In this document: one piece after another, positions 1 to 11,358 of the stretch
Position numbering within the stretch: the stretch's first letter is position 1
Layout: the number at the start of each line of letters is the position of its first letter
Assembly: GCA_020796225.1 (NCBI GenBank)
Contig: CM036762.1
Coordinates: 17,655,286-17,719,285 of the forward strand
Direction: 5' to 3'
Source: Arion vulgaris
Lineage: Eukaryota > Mollusca > Gastropoda > Stylommatophora > Arionidae
Length of the DNA stretch: 64,000 bases
The notes under the pieces: generated by a model
Database searches by the model: none
The model's input: the letters and a program-made list of their open reading frames with translations, nothing else
What the model was told of the DNA's origin: nothing
Translations under genes and position numbers: made by a program

Positions 1-790
1 AGAGACAGGCGGATTTATTCCATAAATTGTTTTAAGGAAATAAGAGCTGTCCAGAATAGAGCAGATAGGGAATTTAGAGACATAGCTGTTGGAGAGGATG
101 AAAGTGAGGGTAACTGGAGAAATAGAGAAGATAGACATGAAGCCAAGAAAGAATTTAGAGACTTAGCGGTAGAAGATGATGAAAGTGATGGTGAATGGAG
201 AAATAAGGAAGATATGAGTAGGGAGGAAATATATAGAGTAGAAATGGCGAGAAAGAAAGAATTAACAGGGTTGAAGAAGACGATAAAAGAGTTACAGAGA
301 AAAGTTAGGGAAAAACAAGAACTAGAGAGGTTACAGGTAGACAAATGCAAGCAAGATGAGTTAATAGAGGATCTATGCGATGAGATAAACGAGTTGAAAA
401 ATATAAAACATGAAGAGATACAAAGAATATGTAGTGTGAAAGTAAGTAATAAAGAAGATACATCAACGTTGAAAAGTCAGGTAAAGATGTTACAAAAGGA
501 GAGAAAAGGGACATCTGGGTGAGGTGAATGGTCTATTCAACCGCATTGACAAACTGAAAAGAGAAGTAGCAGAATATGAACTAGAGAACGAAGAGCTACG
601 TGAAGTGATAGATCTGTTTAGGAAAGACGAAGATAGGAAGAAAAAGGCTGCTAAGAAGAAAGAAGTAGCAGCAGTGGTTCAAGGAGTGAAGGGAACAGAA
701 AGCGAGGAGTATGTCAAGAGGAAAGAACAGAGGAAACTGATAGCCAACCTCACAGACTATTACTGCGGCGCCCAGGGGGTGGGAAATTGA
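1..790 (+). pseudogene. Partial coiled-coil ORF, one frameshift, function unknown
   Basis: Frame 1 is open from the window edge to a stop at 520-522, and the reading continues in frame 2 to a stop at 788-790, so a single-base shift near 510-524 splits one ORF. The product is highly charged (E/K/R-rich) with heptad-like leucine/isoleucine spacing through most of its length (for example LKKTIKELQRKVREKQELER), so a long coiled coil is likely. The first 70 residues hold two diverged copies of a short acidic unit (FRDIAVGEDESEGNWRN and FRDLAVEDDESDGEWRN). No catalytic motif, zinc knuckle or membrane segment is visible. The true start lies left of the window. It could be an exon of a host gene or a Gag-like ORF of a retroelement; nothing here decides between them. 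Confidence 0.45.
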
Positions 791-3002
791 GCAACTAGGA
801 AAATGTGTTGATAGAGGGGTGTCACGGTAACTGAATAAAATAGGTAAATTGCAATTATACACTTCAGCAATATGTTACATGCTGTATTTGTTAATTTGTT
901 TTCTGTTCCAACTCGTCGGATACTGTTACCTACTCTCGCCACAAATTCTCAGTTTTCACTCTTTAGTGAATACCCTTCCATTACGGAATAGCAGAAAGTG
1001 TGTCGAGCGACTTATTGAAATATGAAAGTATGCATTGTGATAATTAAGAGGTAGCGTTGGGTGTACACTTAATTTGTGTGTACATTGGAGATAGAGATGA
1101 GTAAGATAGTGCAGTGAGTAGACCCTGAAGTGGGTGCACATGAATAATGATATGTAACTGAGGAGAGGTGTTTATTAGCGAATATACCGCGAGAAGATAG
1201 AGCTACACAGAAAGGAAAGAGAACATTAGGTATTCTTAGCACAATCGAGATGTGCGTGGGAATAATGGAATGTTTTTTGAGTTTCCTATCCAGGAAGGGA
1301 GAATTACCTGGTGGTCAATTTTGACAATCGCGTAGCATTCGGCTGGGGAGAAGAGTTGGTGAGGAAGAATGTAAATATCGTGATTTTTTGTTGTTGTATA
1401 TTTGTAACCAGTGTGTCACTAAGCTTTTGACCTGGTTAATGTCCTTGTACTGATAACTTATATGCTGTGATTTCGCAGAGAGGCGACGTATGAGTGGTGC
1501 ATGTTAGAGAGACAGAGTATTATGACATTGAGTTATTAAATCTCCATTCAATTAGTACTATCTATGTATGGGGACAGTGAATTGTGGTACCTTAAAAGGT
1601 GTTTACTGTGCATATCAGAAGCTGTGCGTTGTGAGGGCACTAGAGATATGCAGAGGCGTACGAGAGCTGTGTACCTAGAGGGAAACAGGTAATATTGAGA
1701 GATCGGCTTTGCGACTAAAGAGATAGTGCAGTGTGCACATTAAGGAGAATACAGAGCTACAGAGAAGAGATTTGTGTGCATTAGCGCAGTAATACACTAG
1801 AGATATTGTACCAGAGATGAGACTTAAAGTATAGTAGAAGCTGTGCATTGTGAGGGCATTAGAGATATGCATATGGTGTAAGAGATTTAGGTAGAGTGCG
1901 TTGGAAATACGCCTCGGTTTTTTTATGTGAAGGGGAGATAAATGGCGTATGACCAATTAGGAGATTTGCGTTATGAGTACAGTGAGCCTAATGACCTGAT
2001 GTATTAGTTGAGAAGGTACATGTGTACAATGGAGATTGTGCCTAGATGGAGAGGTGTGAACCTTGGGGAAGGTAGAGAAATATGTATGGAAAATTTAACT
2101 TGTTACAAATTGCGTTATGAATTATATGCCTTGATACTAACTTGTCCTATTTTTGCATTTTTCATGTACCCAATTTGATGGAAGAAAATCAGCCCGCCAG
2201 TATTTTGAGTTGAGAGAGATCCAGTCGAGCTAACCCAATGTGCACAGGGAGTCGGGCAGAGAATGTATCATGGAAAATTCCACCAGCAAAATTGTTCACC
2301 ACTTATTCTCCATGAGCACATTGTCTATCCGGCTGTAGGTGTCCTTTATTGGCTCGACCGATCCTAGATGGCTGTTACCATTTTTTTGTCTGTTTGCGAT
2401 GTAATCTCTGTTTTGTGCATTACTATCATGTGTTGCTGCATTTAAAATGGATATATATATGTTGTCTTGGACATGAAATTGCTGAATTATGCCATTTTTT
2501 TTGTACGCAATTAATTTAAGGTATGCATTATTGATTATTGTTGTACTCTGCTATGGTCATATGGACATATATAACTGTTACCTTAATACGATGTAGTTGA
2601 ATTGACATGAATATGATGAATTTTTGTTTTGACATATGTATGCTAGATTCTGATATTGTCCTATGGGATGTTATTTTTTCATCCTGGTCAATTACCGTAC
2701 CCTGACTAGGTCATTTAGAGAGCTGATGGGTAACCAAGGTGACAACGAGCTTTTGTTTGGGTAAATATTGTTTATAAATTATGTGCACTTAAGTGCATGC
2801 TGATTTTCTCATGTATGATCGGAGAAATGGAGAGGCAAGACAAAATTAAGTCTACTGTCGAATTTAAGGGCTGTGCATGGAAGGCACAAGGGGAGCTAAT
2901 GAGGAGATAATCAGATTTATGACTTGCGGTCCGAGTAGACGAGCGGCCCGAGGTGTCCTCACCTCCATTTGGCTTGACCATCCTCTAATGGAGGTCACAA
3001 TT
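791..3002. other. No gene seen; AT-rich sequence with diverged internal repeats
   Basis: Only short overlapping ORFs with low-complexity translations occur. A 35-bp segment at 1618-1652 (starting GAAGCTGTGCGTTGTGAGGG) recurs at 1837-1871 with two differences, and wording such as 'gagatatgca' and 'gagagctgtg' recurs around both, so the stretch may be an old tandem duplication or TE untranslated region. Confidence 0.4.
1618..1871 (+). repeat. Diverged direct repeat, about 219 bp apart
   Basis: Two 35-bp copies with two mismatches at 1618-1652 and 1837-1871; surrounding bases are partly alike. Function unknown. Confidence 0.5.
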
Positions 3003-3490
3003 TTTCTTGCTATGAAATCACGGATGAAATAGGAAAATTGAAATGGTGGATGTATTTTTATGCTATGAAATCACGGATGAAATAGGAAAATTGAAATGGT
3101 GGATGTATTTTTTTGCTATGAAATCACGGATGAAATAGGAAAATTGAAATGGTGGATGTATTTTTTTGCTATGAAATAACGGATGAAATAGGAAAATTGA
3201 AATGGTGGATGTATTTTTTTTGCTATGAAATCACGGATGAAATAGGAAAATTGAAATGGTGGATGTATTTTTTTTGCTATGAAATCACGGATGAAATAGG
3301 AAAATTGAAATGGTGGATGTATTTTTTTTGCTATGAAATCACGGATGAAATAGGAAAATTGAAATGGTGGATGTATTTTTTTGCTATGAAATAACGGATG
3401 AAATAGGAAAATTGAAATGGTGGATGTATTTTTATGCTATGAAATCACGGATGAAATAGGAAAATTGAAATGGTGGATGTATTTTTTTTC
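3003..3490 (+). repeat. 53-55 bp tandem repeat, about 9 copies
   Basis: The unit contains GCTATGAAATCACGGATGAA and ends in a T-run of varying length, which accounts for most of the length change between copies. Two copies read 'aataacgg' instead of 'aatcacgg'. An 81-residue ORF across it is an artefact of the period. Confidence 0.95.
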
Positions 3491-4021
3491 AGGAATGGAT
3501 GATTGTATTAAAAATTTCAAGGATTGTATGGTTTTAATGATCTAACAATGTATATTGATGTTAATGTTGCATTTGTGAGCTAGAGTAGAAAATACCATTG
3601 ACTTGATGAATATATTTTTGTCTTCAGCATATGATAGTTGTATGCGGACGTTGTCATATGTGATTTTATTTTGTAAATGGTTTAGAACATTGTTATACTT
3701 GGACTGGATCAGTTGGAAGATTGATGTTGGGACTTTAGGGTTTAGAACTTTATGGATAGAGCTAAAGTTCTAGATGGCATAGATTGTCTGTAACAGTTTC
3801 ACTGTTATTTAGGCAGTAGAGTCGGACGACCCAAAATCTCCTTATTGTACTTATTGTCCTTGACTTAGTTAGAATAAATACCTTGTTTACTAGTTCAGTT
3901 ACTGACCAGTTGAGTGCTCCATCTTGAGCAAAGTGATTTATCTCAGGGTATTCGAGGACTCCCTTAAGTCGGATATCTCGAGACTGGGGTAGGGGCAGCT
4001 GGGGTTTTGGTTGGACATGTG
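3491..4021. other. No gene or element recognised
   Basis: AT-rich sequence between the minisatellite and the MITE-like element; no supported ORF, RNA gene or repeat. Confidence 0.4.
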
Positions 4022-4780
4022 CTATAGTGCGTTTCAAATTGATTTTCCGCGAGGAAAATTTAATATCTCTGCAACCGCTTGACCGTAATTGATGTAACTT
4101 TGCATATGATCTAATGATCGTAATGTCCCGAGGTTGATATTTTTAAACTCAATAACAAACGTATTGTTTAAAATTTTCTTTATGTAAAGTATATAAAAGT
4201 GACCATATCCTTGGCCAACCATATGAGAAGTATTACCTCTTCATATTTGTGAGATGTTGCAAGTTTCACGACTTGCACGTTTTTCACGTGGTTTTCCCGA
4301 TTTTAATCGCTTTATCGCACTTTAAAAAATGTATAATGATCCTTCCGGTGTGTTCAGTTACAATTTACTGCAGTCTTCCCCTTTTCTGATAATAGTTACA
4401 ATTTACCGTTTGTATTTTCAGAGCATAGGTGTATTACAAAATGTTAGGCTCATCAAAGTGAGTAAACACTTTATATGATTTATATAATATGAGTTATCTC
4501 ACCCTTCAAAATTCGAATTGTACATACGAAAATGCTGAAAATATGTGATTTTTAAAATTTACGTTAAATTATTTTCTTCCAGCACCAGACAATTACTAGG
4601 TTAGAAAAGATCAAAGGAATTCGCCGTTGCAAGAAAAGTACACTACCTGCAACATTGAATTTTAGAAAATCGTTGGGACATCGGAAATACACCACATGCA
4701 AAAAATCACTTTCATCCATGCAATGAATATGAAGATATTTGAGGTCAATCGTTGACCGAACGTTTTAAAACGCACTATAG
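4022..4780. mobile_element. MITE-like element with terminal inverted repeats (Tc1/mariner-type TA ends)
   Basis: The left end reads CTATAGTGCGTTTCAAA (4022-4038). The right end is its inverse, TTTTAAAACGCACTATAG (4763-4780). Both outer ends fall on CTATAG, so a TA target duplication as in Tc1/mariner elements is natural, although the palindrome hides the exact boundary. The 760-bp interior has no transposase ORF, so it is non-autonomous. A second element at 55679-56347 ends in the related CTATAGTTCGTT. Confidence 0.7.
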
Positions 4781-5990
4781 TTAGATATAGATTTATAGAA
4801 CAGCACTTAGTGTTCGAGGAGAGAACACAAGAAAACTCAGAGCCCTTGAGAAGAGCAGTCACCTTTGCGTTTCTTTGAGAAAGATGGATAGATAATTTCT
4901 TAGTGCAAGAGGACTATAGTTAAGTTCTTGAGAATTCAGTTAGCTGTGAGAATTAGAACAGTAAGCTTAAAACAGTCGAGGAGGTAACTACACTAAGTTT
5001 AAGAGATAGAAGTTTTCAACTATGTGATAAATAATTGTTGATGTTATGAACAACCAACCAGAAGCGTTCTGATTGTTAAAGCACATTGTCAACACCGAGA
5101 GAGAGAGAGAGAGAAGTAACTACTTGAAGGTTAACTAGCCTAACCAGACATATCTTATGTCATAAAAATAGAGGAAAACCTAACGATGTTCACTGTCCAT
5201 ATTAGAATCCTGACGACGATAAGAGAGCATAACAATACTGTCGATCATACCAGACGACCTGATGACCAGAAGCCTACCCAGACGAGTGAGGAAGCCAGAT
5301 TCCAGAGAGACCCCTTTCGACGAGTTCGCAGAGACAACGTCCAAGACTTTTGTGTGAAAGTCGACAACCACTAACATTCATAAATTAACTGTTCACTCAG
5401 AATTAGAACCCAACTGTTCAACGAACCCCTCAGAGACAGTATCAAATCAGATCTGAGACCACGTTTAGTCAAGAGTGTTCCAGAAGAGAGTGTTAAACCA
5501 ACTAGCGTAGACATAAATTCTGATGACCATATTAATTCCTTGTGTACGACTGCTAAGGTAAAGAACAATCTTGTGAGTTCATATTTTTTTCAATGTGAAC
5601 TGATTTAATCACAGTGAACTATTGGTGGTAGCTAATTTCCGCTAGAGTATAGAATTAACGTGAGGAAGAATAATGCTGATGTTGAGTTTGATTCTTTAAG
5701 ATTGATTCTTTAAGATTGATAATACATGTCACCTAAGTTTAGGAGTGTTTTCTTTGTAGATCAATTGCTTTGATAATATGTAATTTTGTGCAGACCTAAG
5801 AAGGGTCTACCTATAAATTCCTTGCTCTTCATGAGAGATTGATTGTATTGGAGATCTGCGGTACTGAGGAATTTCAATCCGGCCATTCTCGATGGTCATA
5901 CGTCTTTAAGGAATTCTTGCACTTTTCTTTTTTTTCTTCTTCTACCTCTTTTAACTGGGACCTTGTACCAGGTAATCTGCTACACATGGA
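4781..5990. other. No gene recognised; short GA microsatellite
   Basis: A (GA)n tract lies at about 5097-5114. Short ORFs of 60-65 codons overlap on opposite strands at 5180-5568 and have no recognisable motif. The sequence could be TE untranslated DNA but no terminal repeats were found. Confidence 0.35.
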
Positions 5991-6760
5991 ATAAACAAGA
6001 AATGTAGACTTAGTTGTATTATTGTTTCTAAATAACTTACATGACAGTTAAAGTTAGCTGCCACGTCATAATGCCACCCTCCCCGCTTTTTCACGGTCAG
6101 GCTTAGGACTTGCAATGGCGGAGCTACTTGAAAATGTTCTTTTCACATCTCTACTTCTTCGGTACAATGTGCGAGTGTTAACATATGTGGTAGGTAGATA
6201 TCACTATAATAAAATAGCTCTTCTCTCTGGTTCTTGTATACCGTAGTACAGATGTCACATATGTGCTTCTTTGCGGAATGCGAACTTTCTGCATTGTAAC
6301 TTTAAAATCATTAGAAATGTTATATCAATGCCTGTTTGGGGAAGTCAACAATGACCCAATAGCCTCACACTAATTTCGATATACCCCTTTAACTAAAAAT
6401 CCGTCTCGAACTTATGACGTTATTTGTTTACCGAGTTCAATCCCGAGTCGGATTCGTGTACGGGAAATTCAAGAATTTAAAAAAAATTAGCGATTTCGTC
6501 CAGAATGTTGCTATTTTTGTCATTAATGTATATAATGGCTGTAAACGTAAGTTTTCTTCAACCATTCCAATGGACGCGTTAAATATATAGCACAATAAAG
6601 GAAACTTCTAGATGGTATGATTGTTTGAATAGCAAAAATATTTTGTAGCGTCGGGAATATGTGAGTTCATATGCCCGTTATCAAGTTTTTAATCAGATGG
6701 TTACAAAGATACACATTTTTATCTGTGTGCATGACAAGATGAACGGACTATAGTTCTGGT
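5991..6760. repeat. Duplicated block, copy 1 (paralogous to 61641-62419)
   Basis: The block matches 61641-62419 over about 770 bp with scattered substitutions and small indels; shared landmarks are GGCGGAGCTACTT, CTACTTCTTCGGTACAATG and CACTATAATAAAATAGCTCTT. No ORF. It lies 3' of receptor A and its continuation 6765-6860 resembles 12430-12500, in the 3' flank of receptor B, so it probably belongs to the receptor duplication unit rather than to the neighbouring LINE. Confidence 0.8.
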
Positions 6761-6853
6761 ATAATTTTTGTTTATATGTTTATTTACGAAAAACAAGTTT
6801 GAATTTGCAGTTTTACATAAATCGTTAATAGGAGCGATGGAAGAAAAACGTAT

Positions 6854-6858
<5 letters not shown>

Positions 6859-6920
<62 letters not shown>
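6859..6920. repeat. (TA)n microsatellite, about 30 units
   Basis: Uninterrupted TA dinucleotides. The LINE fragment that follows sits inside it: the tract resumes at about 8412 before receptor-flank sequence. Confidence 0.98.
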
Positions 6921-6921
<1 letters not shown>

Positions 6922-8412
6922 TCTTTCTCGAATCCTCTATGCCTCACAGCGTCAGGTCAGGAAGAGATTTCTAAAACGGCCTAGTATGCGCTTCGTAGAT
7001 GGTCTCTTTCGTCGACTCTGTTATCTCTGAGGTCCATATTTTGCGTGGCCGGCTTTTGCTTTGTACCCATTGTATCGGAGCAGCATTGCTCTTTGGGGTG
7101 CACTGTCTGATGGTAATTTGCTTACGTGGCCGAACCATTTAATTTGTTGTCTCTTCATGAAGTCTGGTGCTGATGCTGTACCCACTTTTTCCTGATGTCT
7201 TCATTTCTCAACCGGTCTCTTCTTGTTACACCCAGCATTCTGCGTAGACACTTCATCTCTGTTGTGACTAGTTTTCTTCTATCGTTTGTCAGCGTCCAGG
7301 TTTGGCACTGGTAACATAATGTGGGAGAAAGATTGTGTTGAACATTGCTCTTTTGTGTTCATGGTGACGTGTTTGCATCTTAAAATTGGCGCCATTTGCC
7401 CTATCATTTGATTTGCTTTGTTGCATCTGTGTTGAATTTCATTAGTTATTCTTCCATTTGCTGAAAAAATGCTCCCAGGTATGTGAAATCTTTTACTTGA
7501 TTTAGTAGATGATTATCGATGGAGATATTTGTAGTGCTTTCCTCTCTGGCGAATGTTATCACTTCTGTTTTGTCGATGTTTATTCTCATGTTGTATTCGT
7601 TACATGCTAACTGGAGTCTGTTGATGTGTTGCTGTAGCTGTTCTTCTGTTGTTGATATGATTGCCTGATCGTCTGCAAAAGAAATTCATTTAAGAGTTCT
7701 CCGAGGTTGTTTCTTCGCTGGTGTTAGCTATTTTACAGATGTGGTCAATATACGTGATGAATAGCAGCGGGGATAGCACGCAACCTTGTCTTACTCCTGA
7801 CCCTACGTGAAACTTTTCTGATAATCCTGTATTTGTTCTAATCGTACATTGGCTATCAGTATAAATGTTCTTGCAAAGGTTGATTAGGTGTTCATTAACC
7901 CCATAGGTTGTTAGTATTTTCCACAACTTGTGCCTATCTACGCGGTCGAACGCTTTTCCTGATCTACAAATGCAACGTGTAGATGTTTGTCGGATTCGAT
8001 AGTCCTTTCTACTAACTGTCTGAGGGCGAATATTGCGTCTGTACAGCTTTTGTTCTTCCTGAATCCCATTTGGGAGTCATTAAGCTGTGGCTCGATGATG
8101 TGGCGGAGCCTTTTCTCAAGTATTTTGCAGAATATTTTCCCAGTGTGGCTCAGTAACGCTATGCCTCTATACTCTGTACAGTCCCTCTTGCTACCTTTCT
8201 TCTTCCAGATGGGAACAATTGTAGCATTCCTCCAATCTTCTGGTGTTTCTTGTGTGATCCAGACGTGGTTGAATAGTCTATGGAGCCAGCTGATTCCTAC
8301 CTCTTTAGTTGCTTTGATTAGGTCGGCCGGGATATTGTCTGGGCCTGGTGTTTTATTAGGTGGGGCCATATTTACGGCATTTCTGATCTCTGATAGTGTT
8401 ATGCTTGGTATA
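6921..8412 (-). mobile_element. LINE ORF2 fragment (reverse transcriptase and C-terminus), broken
   Basis: Read on the minus strand. 8369-7938 encodes the RT fingers/palm (KTPGPDNIPADLIKA, then EDWRNATIVPIWKKKGSKRDC and YRGIALLSHTGKIFCKIL, then QMGFRKNKSCTDAIFALRQL). A frameshift near 7930 leads to 7926-7690 (GVNEHLINLCKNIY, GSGVRQGCVLSPLLF). The catalytic FADD is readable just beyond, near 7665-7680 on the minus strand. 7600-6921 gives the degraded C-terminal region. The endonuclease is missing, so it is 5'-truncated. It is inserted in the TA tract of receptor A's 3' flank. The same family occurs at 20812-21478 (plus) and 62420-63157 (minus). It cannot be autonomous as it stands. Clade not assigned. 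Confidence 0.88.
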
Positions 8413-8429
8413 TATATATATACTTTATA

Positions 8430-8813
8430 AATTGACTGTCTTCTTATATGTTCTTTTTCTTTCTGATTACACTATCAGACATCAAATCAAATATTATTAA
8501 AGACAGCAAGATTAGGTCGCAGTTTGTCAACATCGACTTAGAGATAATCAAGAAATGATACTGAAAACGATTATGACAAGATGTTCTGTTCTTCACATCT
8601 TGGATACTTTTGAAATATTTGTCCATTTGTTCATTGTAACTATCATAAAATCCAGTCAAATAAATGTATTTCTTTAACAAGTTGAATATATAAAATCTTA
8701 ATACAATCTTAATCTCTTGTGTCAAGTTTGAAGTCTAGAGATTATCACTTGCTATCTTTTCAGACATGAATATCAAACGTTTCTCTGGTGACCTGTTGTC
8801 AATAATTGTCGAC
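8430..8813 (-). repeat. 3' flank of receptor A, paralogous to flanks of B and C; holds a single 89-bp unit
   Basis: Closely matches 12515-12770 plus 17340-17526 (receptor B) and 48760-48990 (receptor C); landmarks are CTTTAACAAGTTGAATATA and TTCTCTGGTGACCTGTTGTC. The segment 8538-8626 is one copy of the sequence that is repeated about 51 times next to receptor B. It probably includes the 3' UTR, but no poly(A) signal can be assigned with confidence. Confidence 0.8.
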
Positions 8814-9907
8814 TTATGCGGTAATAAAATTGGTTATCATGTGCCTAAACTTAGAATTTAACTTGAAATAAAATAGAACATGCATAGAACAGCCTATGGA
8901 ACTGAATACAGACGATAAGGACCAAATTGTGGTGCTAAAATTGTCTTGATATCCAGAGTTTGTTTCAGGAATGGTATAGTACAATATCAGTGCTACTAAC
9001 TTTGGTATACTACTTAATGCAAGTGTTATCGACAGGTAGAAGACAATTTTCACAAGTCGTCTCTCACTTTTAGATAATGTCGATTCCGTCTTGGTACACA
9101 AAAATAATGACCTTACAGAATTATTTCGAGATTCAACAGTTGACGAATTTTGTCGAATTCTTGAGGCAACATGAAGAGAATACCACATCCACACTGCAGA
9201 CACGATAATAATAGCCTGAGATAGACACCATATATACGTTCCGAATACTGTGCTAAGTATAAGTTCGTATAACCTGAGCTCTGCAAGAATAAATACCGGC
9301 AATACATTTCTGATGTTTCATTCAACGATGTATTTTTAATTAATAACACATTTTCTATGCGTTGGAATTTACTAACAGCTAAAATAGGTACATGAAAAAC
9401 AATATATATAATGTAGATTGTAAGTATGCAGATAATATATCGGGATCGTCTGAAGATATTTTTCACTTTAAATGGCAAAACCACACAGAAACATCTTTCG
9501 GTTGATATCATGGCAGTGATGCAACAAGAAACTCCATAGATTACGCTATAGGTCCACTGCAAAATGTAATTACCTAAATACATGACATCAAGAGGATTGG
9601 TTGTGTACAAGAGATCTGTTATAAAACAGATACAGCCTGCCAGTTGTATGCTGGTAAGTAGGTAGTTAGTCAATGATAGAGCAAAGAGCGCTATACTCAT
9701 GCTGTCTTTGAGACCAAGTTTGAAGAAGACGATCATGTTCAGGAGATTAGTGGTCATCCCAAGAACAGAAATAATGGTTGGAATGGTAATGTTTACAAAG
9801 ATGTGGACGTATACCATGACGTCATCTCCAATAATCTGTGACGACTTGTATACGTTATTAGTTGCAGTATCTTGGTGATGTCTGACCAGCATATCAGCTT
9901 CAGACAT
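8814..9907 (-). pseudogene. Receptor A: gastropod-type chemosensory GPCR, one frameshift
   Basis: A single-exon seven-helix receptor of about 364 codons, opening with MSEADMLVRHHQDTATNNVY. TM1-TM4 lie in 9907-9310: TM1 holds LGMTTNLLNMIVFF, and TM3 ends in STERCFCVVLPFKVKNIF, so E-R-C replaces D-R-Y. A one-base deletion near 9305, seen against receptor B, shifts the frame. TM5-TM7 follow in another frame to a stop at 8814 (ICL3 with many S/R, TM6 VKIVFYLSITLALSSIPKLV, TM7 without NPxxY). Apart from this indel the gene looks complete, so it is either a very young pseudogene, a sequencing/assembly error or a segregating null allele. Known chemosensory receptors of this type sit in sensory-cell membranes; ligand unknown. 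Confidence 0.85.
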
Positions 9908-10170
9908 TGTGTGTATTTAAAATGTTCAGCAGTGGTTAACATATATTACTGACTAGTGATGTAACAACACACTAACAGTTAAGTTTACAGCTTATCAAAC
10001 TACCGGTGTGATACTTCTTTGGTGTCGTTGCAGTATCCAAGGCCTTTGTTACCTATATTTATTTTTGAAAATGAATATCCCTACTTTCTGGTTGAGGAAA
10101 ATATCGCATTCGTTGCCTGTCTAATGTATAAGTACTCTTCACTAATTGTGTCATCTTAATTTAACAGCTT
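9908..10170 (-). promoter_or_regulatory. Conserved 5' flank of receptor A (candidate promoter)
   Basis: About 260 bp upstream of the start matches the equivalent flanks of receptors B (18572-18830) and C (50076-50270), including ATTAACATATATTACT-type and AACACACTAACAGT-type blocks and a distal block around CGTTGCC..AAT.TATAAGT. This could be conserved promoter/5' UTR or simply recent duplication. Confidence 0.4.
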
Positions 10171-11183
10171 GTTTTGTTGTTGTGGAATTGCACCTATTTG
10201 ATTCTAAGCACTGCCCTTCCATTTCAAAACTAAAGTCATTTTGTTGATATCAAAATGTTTAACTCTATAAATATCGTCATCCTTGGTAGAGTCAGCTATT
10301 GTTTCTACATTAATACCATTGATCTTGTAAACAGTCGTGATTTTTCTTTAGATTTGTAACAAATTCAAGTTTTTCAACATAATTATATACAGTCAGTCCT
10401 GCTCCTTTGATATTCCAAGTGAAATTGCTACTGAAAATCATTATATATCTCTTAATCTCAACACATTTACATTCCTATGTTTTCTTGATACAGTTTATTC
10501 TCATGTTCCCTATTATTGCAAGTATAAATATATATATAATAGATACATATATTTTGTATATACTAAAAGATTAAAATTAAAAATGATATACGAATTCTTT
10601 CAATTGTACATAGCTTCATTCACTACCTTTATGAATAAAAGTTACTGATTAACTGAACAGGAAGCACACATGTAACCGTGTTGATAGTCGATTGTTGCAG
10701 TGCGTGTGTGTTTTAATGATTCCATACAGATAATTGTTAGCTACTTGGACACTAGCAGTCAGTTATTAGAAATAAGTAAATTGCCATTGTTCGATTTTGT
10801 CTAGTCTAATAAGACGAAAAAAAAACCCAGGATGACACACATAATGACAATTAACGAAACTAAACAGCAAATATGCTCAACGTGGTCTGTATAAGTAATC
10901 GATCTCAATATGATAATTAATAAATATATAATTATATTAGCAGCTACATCAATACTCACTTGAACGTAGATCGTATTCTATCTGATTGCAATATAGACTG
11001 AACTATGCTAGCAGATTTAATTAGAAGAAATGTTATGAAGTGTTATAAATTACAGAAAACAATGTTAATTAAAGATAACAATGAGACTTGTGCTTCAGTG
11101 CACATATAAAACATAATTATATTGCGTAGTTTAACATTAGTTCTGACATCGACAACTGCATATAACTTCGATATCTGGTAAAG
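10171..11183. other. Duplicated intergenic DNA upstream of receptor A
   Basis: No ORF. Pieces match the B unit (21527-21560, 22250-22500) and the C unit (50380-50480, 50930-51360), e.g. ATAATTATATTAG.AGCTAC, showing that the receptor duplications include 1 kb or more of upstream sequence. AT microsatellite-like bases at about 10525-10560. Confidence 0.55.
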
Positions 11184-11358
11184 AGATATCACACTGGAAT
11201 CTAAAATGATACAAATAACAGAGCAGTTCAGCTATTTAGGTAGAAATTTTGATTGCACAGGAAAATGTTACAAAAGAAATTATGATACGAATTGGCAAAG
11301 CAACATCTGATTTTAAAAGTCTAAATAAAATATGGAACAACAAGTTATATAGTGACAA
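11184..11358 (+). mobile_element. Short LINE fragment, same family as 52412-55261
   Basis: Aligns with 54650-54815: the shared stretch includes GATTGCACAGGAAA and ATAAAATATGGAAC. It covers only the segment just after the RT domain; both ends are truncated. Confidence 0.8.

Noticed and set aside
3149..3394. 81-codon ORF of near-identical repeats
   Set aside because: It arises from the 53-55 bp minisatellite and its T-run length changes; no start context or homology.
5180..5568. Short ORFs on both strands that could be exons
   Set aside because: 60-65 codons, no motif, no splice-site support that I can judge, and open on both strands.
5991..6920. Reading this block as the 3' UTR of the adjacent LINE
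   Set aside because: In the second copy the LINE joins at a different point, and 6765-6860 matches receptor-flank DNA near 12430-12500, so the block belongs to the receptor duplication unit.
7987..8430. 147-codon plus-strand ORF
   Set aside because: Antisense shadow of the LINE reverse transcriptase encoded on the minus strand.
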